From the NCBI GenBank assembly GCA_030549495.1, contig JAUIRK010000567.1:226501-290500 (forward strand): a stretch of DNA of 64,000 nt, given 5' to 3'. The stretch is from Nectonema munidae (lineage: Eukaryota; Nematomorpha; Nectonematoida; Nectonematidae). The position numbers and the translations under genes were made by a program. The notes below the pieces were generated by a model. The model searched no databases. It saw only the letters and a program-made list of their open reading frames with translations, and was not told the DNA's origin. Shown here in pieces: positions 58,701 to 64,000 of this stretch. Each line of letters starts with the position of its first letter. Position 1 is the first letter of the stretch.

Positions 58701-59692
58701 TACCAAAACGCCCGAAAACCAAAAAGCCCAAAACCAAAACGCCCGAAAACCAAAAAGCCCAATACCAAAACGCCCGAAAACCAAAAAGCCCAATACCAAA
58801 ACGCCCGAAAACCAAAAAGCCCAATACCAAAACGCCCGAAAACCAAAAAGCCCAATACCAAAACGCCCGAAAACCAAAAAGCCCAATACCAAAACGCCCG
58901 AAAACCAAAAAGCCCAATACCAAAACGCCCGAAAACCAAAAAGCCCAATACCAAAACGCCCGAAAACCAAAAAGCCCAATACCAAAACGCCCGAAAACCA
59001 AAAAGCCCAATACCAAAACGCCCGAAAACCAAAAAGCCCAATACCAAAACGCCCGAAAACCAAAAAGCCCAATACCAAAACGCCCGAAAACCAAAAAGCC
59101 CAATACCAAAACGCCCGAAAACCAAAAAGCCCAATACCAAAACGCCCGAAAACCAAAAAGCCCAATACCAAAACGCCCGAAAACCAAAAAGCCCAATACC
59201 AAAACGCCCGAAAACCAAAAAGCCCAATACCAAAACGCCCGAAAACCAAAAAGCCCAATACCAAAACGCCCGAAAACCAAAAAGCCCAATACCAAAACGC
59301 CCGAAAACCAAAAAGCCCAATACCAAAACGCCCGAAAACCAAAAAGCCCAATACCAAAACGCCCGAAAACCAAAAAGCCCAATACCAAAACGCCCGAAAA
59401 CCAAAAAGCCCAATACCAAAACGCCCGAAAACCAAAAAGCCCAATACCAAAACGCCCGAAAACCAAAAAGCCCAATACCAAAACGCCCGAAAACCAAAAA
59501 GCCCAATACCAAAACGCCCGAAAACCAAAAAGCCCAATACCAAAACGCCCGAAAACCAAAAAGCCCAATACCAAAACGCCCGAAAACCAAAACGCCCGAA
59601 AACCAAAAAGCCCAATACCAAAACGCCCGAAAACCAAAAAGCCCAATACCAAAACGCCCGAAAACCAAAAAGCCCAATACCAAAACGCCGAA
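46780..59692. repeat. Giant minisatellite, 31-bp unit, about 12.9 kb
   Basis: The unit is a 16-bp half AAAACGCCCGAAAACC followed by a 15-bp half AAAAAGCCCAATACC; about 400 units fit the length. On the + strand 27 of 31 bases are A or C. Common variants: GATAACC for GAAAACC, GAAACCC, AAAACC for AATACC, CCTAATACC for CCCAATACC, and head-to-tail 16-bp halves. Variants crowd 46.8-53.8 kb, whereas 54-59.7 kb is very uniform. No stop codon occurs in any frame of the basic unit, so reading frames up to 3167 codons appear on the minus strand (31 codons per three units, giving FGRFGIGLFGFRAFWYWAFW and so on). They have no normal start and are not taken as genes. Confidence 0.98.
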
Positions 59693-59699
59693 AATAATA

Positions 59700-60150
59700 A
59701 TTCGGACGCTATTAAAGTTTATTCTATTTGGACAATTTTCAACACGGTCGATTTGACACGAAATCATAGTGGTTAATTTAATTGAAAGATAAAAGTAATC
59801 ATACAAAAATACATTATTACTTTGTTTTGAAAAACAATTAAACTACCAATTTAAATGAAAAATCAGTTTGAAAACAGAAAAGATGTGACTAATTTAAACA
59901 GAAAAACAAGAATATAAATAATTTCTGATTTTGGTTCAAAATTTCAGGAGTGGTTCGATTCGATAAGATTGATAAATTAGAAATCTTGTATCTGTTTTTT
60001 ATGCTTGTGAAACAAGAAAGTGTTAAATTTAACATTCTTTGAAAAATATATAAGATAATAATTGGAAAAAAGCGTAGATACAAGAAAAAATCTTAAATTT
60101 TTAAATGTCTTTTGTAGATTCAAGTTTTAGACGTTCTTGTATCCACCGGT
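59700..60150. other. Unique-looking sequence between array and inverted end
   Basis: About 450 bp of AT-rich sequence without coding content, between the last array unit and the inverted word copies at 60160-60216. Confidence 0.5.
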
Positions 60151-60229
60151 ATCAGGTGTTTTAGTTTCGGACGTTTTGGTTTTCGGACGTTGTAGTTTTC
60201 GGGCGTTTTGACTCGAATTAAATACAATA

Positions 60230-60699
60230 GACATACATTTTACTTGATATATGTATCATCTAATCTTTTTGTCTTATTGTGACAATCTTCTAGAACTCGT
60301 TATATATTATATCTATTTATATTACATAAAATATTTTTAGCCCCCAGAATTATACCCACGGAAACTATAAGAGCTAACGGAGATATTTCGGTCATCTTTA
60401 TGTCACTAGATACACATATAATTTAATTTATAATGTATAAATACACATATAACTTATATACTAATGTAGCATACTATAGAATTCTGCAATATTATTTCAT
60501 AAGTGATTGTTTGTATGTCAGATCGTCACAAAAAACAAAGTGTTTCTAGGGAACATAACTTTTTGATGAATTTTCATTTGTATAACTATAAGCCATTTGA
60601 TTATAAAACCAATGATGTACTGCAAAAGATAATACTACGTTATCATTCAAAAAGTCATTTCAATATATATTTGACATATAAGGAGAAAAAAACTTACTT
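60230..60699. other. AT-rich intergenic sequence
   Basis: A 75-codon frame at 60503-60730 has no recognisable features. Confidence 0.4.
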
Positions 60700-61089
60700 G
60701 AAGTTGAATTGGTTTGATTTCCATTATTGATGTCACTATGCTACCATACTTGACCAAAAGTGATCATTACTGTTTAGTTTTTACAGTCGTGCAGAAAATA
60801 AAAAGTATTGTCAAACCTACCAAGTACAATTTTTATGCTACCAATTACAACAGCATCGAAAAAAGTTTGAAAAATATTGATTGGCAATGCCTCACTAACA
60901 AAAATGTAGAAGAATCATTTATCTACTTTGACTATATAATTAATCAACAAATAAAATGTCATGTTCCTGTATTTTCTGGAAGAAGAAAATTTAAATCGTT
61001 TATGGATATTCTCCTATATAAAAAAAAAGAAAAAGTTTTATGCTTCCCCATTTTAATACTTAAGAAAGGCAAAAATGATGGAGAGTAAA
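60700..61089 (+). pseudogene. LINE fragment (endonuclease C-terminus and linker)
   Basis: GLISIIDVTMLPYLTKSDHY keeps the terminal S-D-H-Y catalytic motif of the apurinic-type endonuclease of non-LTR retrotransposons. KYNFYATNYNSIEKSLKNID, then WQCLTNKNVEESFIYFDYII and VPVFSGRRKFKSFMDI, match the endonuclease-to-reverse-transcriptase linker of CR1/Jockey-type LINEs. Neither the N-terminal endonuclease part nor the reverse transcriptase is present. Confidence 0.75.
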
Positions 61090-61214
61090 TATTTGCACCC
61101 TAATTTTCCTTTGGTTCACATGAACTTCGACGTTCAAAAGCACTCATCTAAATGCTCAAGTAATAATCATTCTATTAATTATAAAGAAAGAAAAAAGGTA
61201 TACAAACAAATTAC

Positions 61215-61220
61215 TTTATT
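61215..61220 (-). promoter_or_regulatory. Polyadenylation signal of the septin-like gene
   Basis: AATAAA on the minus strand about 125 bases past the stop codon at 61344-61346. Confidence 0.5.
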
Positions 61221-61343
61221 CCACAAAGTATCAAAATAAAGGAGATAAAAAATTAGAAGAGAAATATATGAAATAAAAGCGTGATGAGAAGAGATATCCA
61301 CGATCGCATCATATTGCTTAGCACGGTGTCGTGGAAGAAGGCT

Positions 61344-61457
61344 TTAGTTGACAGATGGAGTAGGGGGTGGTGGTTTGTTGGGGCGTGATGAGAGATTCTG
61401 AGAGTTTTGACTGAGTTGGGCCTGCATTTGGTCTATCAATTCTTGCATGTGTTTAAT
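61344..61457 (-). CDS. Septin-like last exon
   Basis: The acceptor CTTTTTTTTTAG precedes 61457. 37 codons and TAA complete the coiled coil and the short Pro-rich tail. Confidence 0.62.
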   Translation of the reverse strand: MKHMQELIDQMQAQLSQNSQNLSSRPNKPPPPTPSVN

Positions 61458-61601
61458 CTAAAAAAAAAGAAGAGAGGATGGAATTGAAAGAGTTTGGTGT
61501 GTAAAAAGATTTCAAAGCGAATGTTTACTTCACTATCCTTCTTTTTGATTAATTCATCAACTTGCGGAACTACAGCGGGTGTCTTTGAGGTTTTCAGGAT
61601 G
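61344..61601 (-). CDS. Septin (SEPT4/5-like), C-terminal two exons
   Basis: Two exons, 61601-61529 and 61457-61344, are separated by a 71-bp GT/AG intron with a strong pyrimidine tract. Joined they read ILKTSKTPAVVPQVDELIKK, then KDSEIKHMQELIDQMQAQLS and a Pro-rich end PNKPPPPTPSVN. The heptad region D-E-L-I-K-K-K-D-S-E-I-K-H-M-Q-E-L closely parallels the C-terminal coiled coil of SEPT4/SEPT5-type septins (TEKLIREKDEELRRMQEML). Septins are GTP-binding filament proteins of the cell cortex; the coiled coil mediates pairing in the heteropolymer. The GTPase exons are not in the window and should lie beyond 64000. The first base of the upper exon completes a Ser codon. Confidence 0.62.
61529..61601 (-). 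CDS. Septin-like penultimate exon
   Basis: The acceptor TAATAAAAG precedes 61601 and the donor GAA|GTAAAC is at 61529/61528. One leading base plus 24 codons end in phase 0 inside the coiled coil. Confidence 0.6.
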
Positions 61602-61734
61602 CTTTTATTAAAAGGAATCACATGAAAGGCAAAAATGAAATTTAAATTCCTTTAAACCCCGGTATTAAAATTTTCGCGCCTTTACCCATTTCTTATCTGC
61701 CGCACTTCATGTCATCGATTTGGTGTACATATAT

Positions 61735-61952
61735 TTAATCACGCGACACTTACAAACATCTAATGACACACTATTTAAGGAAGATTAATGAATACAAAAT
61801 TTAACTTTTTTTCTGAAAAATTTGTATTGATTATACTAAGTGAAATTCTACTGGTTACAATTATTTTGTGCTCGGGAGGTTTTGACTTTTAAATGTCCCA
61901 GTGATTGAATGTCTACAGAAAAAATGTCAATGATTAAGTGTCGTGTGATTAA
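61735..61952. mobile_element. 218-bp MITE-like element with word-like ends
   Basis: The left end TTAATCACGCGACACTTA (61735-61752) and the inverted right end TTAATCACACGACACTTA match at 17 of 18 bases. Reading inward from the right, the words ATCATTGACATTT, AATCACTGGGACATTTA and GTCAAAACCTCCCGAG follow one another. The last is almost the terminal motif of the giant array element. No coding content. Confidence 0.6.
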
Positions 61953-63500
61953 CTATCGCCAAACTATAGATTTAGAAAATGTGAATAAGAGGTTGATCAA
62001 TAGAACCAATCACGGACGCCTATTTTGTTGGTGCTGTTCACATCCACATTACATTATCTTATAAAATTAATCTGTTAGTCATAAAAAATTTTTGAACTAA
62101 GTGCGTACTTTTCCATCGAAAAGTGGTCAAAGGTTTAAGAGTAAGGGCCCATGACGGAAATTATCGATAAATTATCCTTTAAATTTAGGATTTTATATTT
62201 TTAAGCAGGCCAATAAATACATTGTTAATATGAATTAAATTTTAACGCGCTAAATTTTTGCACTACATTTTAAGAAAATCAGTAGAGTAACACTCGTATA
62301 GGATTAATTCTTTACATTTATAAGAACAAACTTTCAATGCGAAACAATGTTCATTTTGACGATGTATGAATAGTGTCATAATAGAGAATTAGTCGTCTCC
62401 AACAGTTAGCTGCTTCTAAAAGAATTCTGAGTATGAGAAAATTTCTATTTGGTTCTAAATATTAAAGAAAGTTTAAAACCAAATTAATCATAATTAAACA
62501 CTACCTGCTAATTTAACGCTGCTGAAACAAAAACGATTGTTAACAGAGTGTATATCCAATAACTATTTTCTTACCTCAACTTCACTAGACCAGTAAAGAG
62601 CCAATTCAATTGGCTTAGAGATAACATGAATTTTATTCAGGATATATTAATTACGCCAATTTCGTTTTTGTTAATTAATGTAATAAATGAGTTAAATACC
62701 ATGATTAAATGTAATCTATATTCCATGAATGATGAAGCTACAAATTTTAAATTGGCAAAATCTTCTAAAATTCAAGACATTCCGAGCAATGTTGTTTTCA
62801 ACTTGCGGGCGTAATAATTTAAGTTTGTCCGATACTATAAAATTATTTTAGATATTTTGATCGGTGATTCCAAAAATATTTCAATAATATGGAATTTTTA
62901 ATATAGACATTTACAAAAGACACAAATACGATAAGCAAAAGGCAGACCTAGCTTGAGACAGACATTTTTTCTAACGCCAATGACGGACTCGGTGCTTTTT
63001 TGTCCAATTTTAAAACAAAGTTAGTTTTCTATATAAAGTTCATAATATCAAACAGCATAGCTGGAGACATATATTTTAACAAAATTACAAGATAATGATT
63101 TTAATTTATAAATTTTTTTCGAAATTTTTTCAAATGGATTAACGCCATCTAAGTTCATAAAAATGTTTTATGAGTATGATCTCAGTATAGTTTTCTTCTA
63201 CGAATTAGGTCAAAATTATGACACTTATAAACATCACAACCATTCAATGAAATGTTTCTACTTTCCATGTATAGATATATAATAAAAGTGATATAAAAGT
63301 TAGCACATGAACATAATTGTAAACAAAATTGGTAAAGACATTCACATCAAATAATTAAAGCGTTGCATTGATTCAATGCATCGTTCTGATCATATCCGAA
63401 ACATCACTGCAACAGCAGATATATAGATTTATTGTAACGTTTGATCCACAATTTATTCTAAGCCAGTTAAAATTGTGAATGTTTACTTGCGCATCATCTG
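61953..63500. other. Intergenic or septin intron, with likely 5' part of piggyBac-3
   Basis: No exon could be assigned. GACATTTTTTCTAACGCCAA near 62963 and TTAACGCCATCTAAG near 63139 resemble the 5' region of piggyBac-1, so piggyBac-3 probably starts near 62.9 kb. Confidence 0.4.
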
Positions 63501-64000
63501 TTGTGCAGGTACCATTGCAACAATAAATTTACGGTTGCCCATGTTTTTGCGTATTTTGACTCTCTACTTATCATAGGGCAAGATGGAGACCAAAAAGTGA
63601 AAGTTTCCAATCTATTTTCTTCTTCTGATACACCTTTTTTACGTGCATGCCTGGGACGTGACATGTTCAATCTCATACATATTTTTTTTACGTTTTGATA
63701 ATAAAAAAAAGAGAGAAACCCAAATGACAAAATAAGCCCTATAAGAAAAGTGAATGATTACTTTTATAATATTTTTTCTCTTTTTTGGACTCCATATTCT
63801 GCTATTACAATAGATGAGCAGTTGGTATCTTTCAGGGGAAGATGCCCTGTGAAAGTGTATGACGCCAAAAAATCTGAGCATTACGGTATAAAACTCTACC
63901 ATCTCAATGATTTCAAGTTTTACTATTGCTTGAAACCTGAAATATATGTCAGTGGACTTGTAGATTCAACATACTATTCTGGGATAAACATTTCAAAGCG
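63501..64000 (+). pseudogene. piggyBac-3 transposase, cut by the window edge
   Basis: The frame reads VAHVFAYFDSLLIIGQDGDQ, then PFLRACLGRDMFNLIHIFFT. A shift in a T-run near 63690 follows, then KISPIRKVNDYFYNIFSLFW, ITIDEQLVSFRGRCPVKVYD (first Asp) and HYGIKLYHLNDFKFYYCL to the window end. It is the same subfamily as piggyBac-1 (LGRDMF, SPIRKV and TIDEQL in register). One to two breaks are visible in this part. Confidence 0.82.

Larger units (their letters stand above)
46772..60219. mobile_element. Putative inverted-repeat element swollen by an internal tandem array
   Basis: The left edge reads GGGTCAAAACTCCCGAAAAC from about 46778. The right edge (about 60160-60216), read inward, begins GAGTCAAAACGCCCGAAAAC, then CAACGTCCGAAAACC and CAAAACGTCCG. 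These are inverted repeats built from the array word. Immediately outside, AAATACAATA occurs at 46762-46771 and again, in direct orientation, at 60220-60229. The pattern is what an insertion with target duplication would leave. No transposase is inside. The 10-bp repeat is long for common superfamilies and part of it may be chance. Confidence 0.55.

Noticed and set aside
46780-59692. CRISPR array
   Set aside because: The repeats are contiguous with no unique spacers, and the context is eukaryotic.
46728-59806. Reading frames of 163 to 3167 codons on the minus strand of the array, resembling a giant hydrophobic repeat protein
   Set aside because: They follow from a stop-free 31-bp unit, overlap in three frames, and inside the array begin at TTG rather than ATG. 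There is no signal or domain.
62520-62640. Exon-like pieces on the minus strand with good splice sites (SSEVE|GTAAGA and a 17-bp micro-exon)
   Set aside because: They could be 5' septin exons of the wrong order or UTR, but the translation does not match septin and the order relative to the C-terminal exons gives no phase check.

Overview
The window looks like nuclear DNA from an AT-rich invertebrate metazoan. Genes are split by introns with GT/AG borders, there are AATAAA polyadenylation signals, tRNA-derived SINEs, a LINE fragment, two ~150-bp satellites and many cut-and-paste DNA transposons. The transposon families (hAT, pogo/Tigger, piggyBac, and two 'uncharacterised' families common in arthropod genomes) fit an arthropod, perhaps a crustacean, but nothing here fixes the species. 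I saw no retrovirus-like or Polinton-like element and no CRISPR array or rRNA.

Host genes are few. (1) The C-terminal half of an RBM28/Nop4-type nucleolar RNA-binding protein runs on + from 4428 to 16199 in seven phase-consistent exons, with a possible alternative last exon at 9514-9588. (2) A single-exon 586-codon gene on - (28395-30155) looks like a divergent exocyst Sec6/EXOC3 protein. (3) A single-exon gene with seven C2H2 zinc fingers lies on - (38231-39103); a 130-bp piece of it is duplicated 1.2 kb away. (4) The last two exons of a septin (SEPT4/5-like coiled-coil tail) lie on - (61344-61601).

Repeats fill the rest. 0.5-3.3 kb: a Tigger relic split by a hAT with a perfect 8-bp target duplication, abutting a piggyBac-type MITE. 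10.0-12.6 kb, inside an RBM28 intron: a hAT relic carrying a MITE and a SINE. 17.3-18.7 kb: about ten copies of a 151-bp satellite. 19.2-26.1 kb: a second satellite (~147 bp) interrupted by a 6.3-kb hAT (ZBED5-like transposase), itself interrupted by a piggyBac that contains a SINE-like insert. 31.2-36.4 kb: a small element with 175-bp inverted arms that received both a GC-rich, nearly intact Tigger and a separate 2-kb element with 8-bp target duplications. 39.7-46.5 kb: transposon relics, a MITE with clear target duplication, SINEs and a second piggyBac. A third piggyBac runs off the right edge.

The most striking object is a ~12.9-kb tandem array of a 31-bp unit (46.78-59.69 kb). The unit is an unequal dimer of a 15/16-bp word, has no stop codon in any of six frames (hence huge meaningless reading frames), and is extremely strand-skewed. 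The array is bracketed by inverted copies of its own word and then by a 10-bp direct repeat. This suggests that it grew inside a small terminal-inverted-repeat element. Two other short elements (15.1 kb and 61.7 kb) have similar word-like ends, and one shares the same terminal motif.
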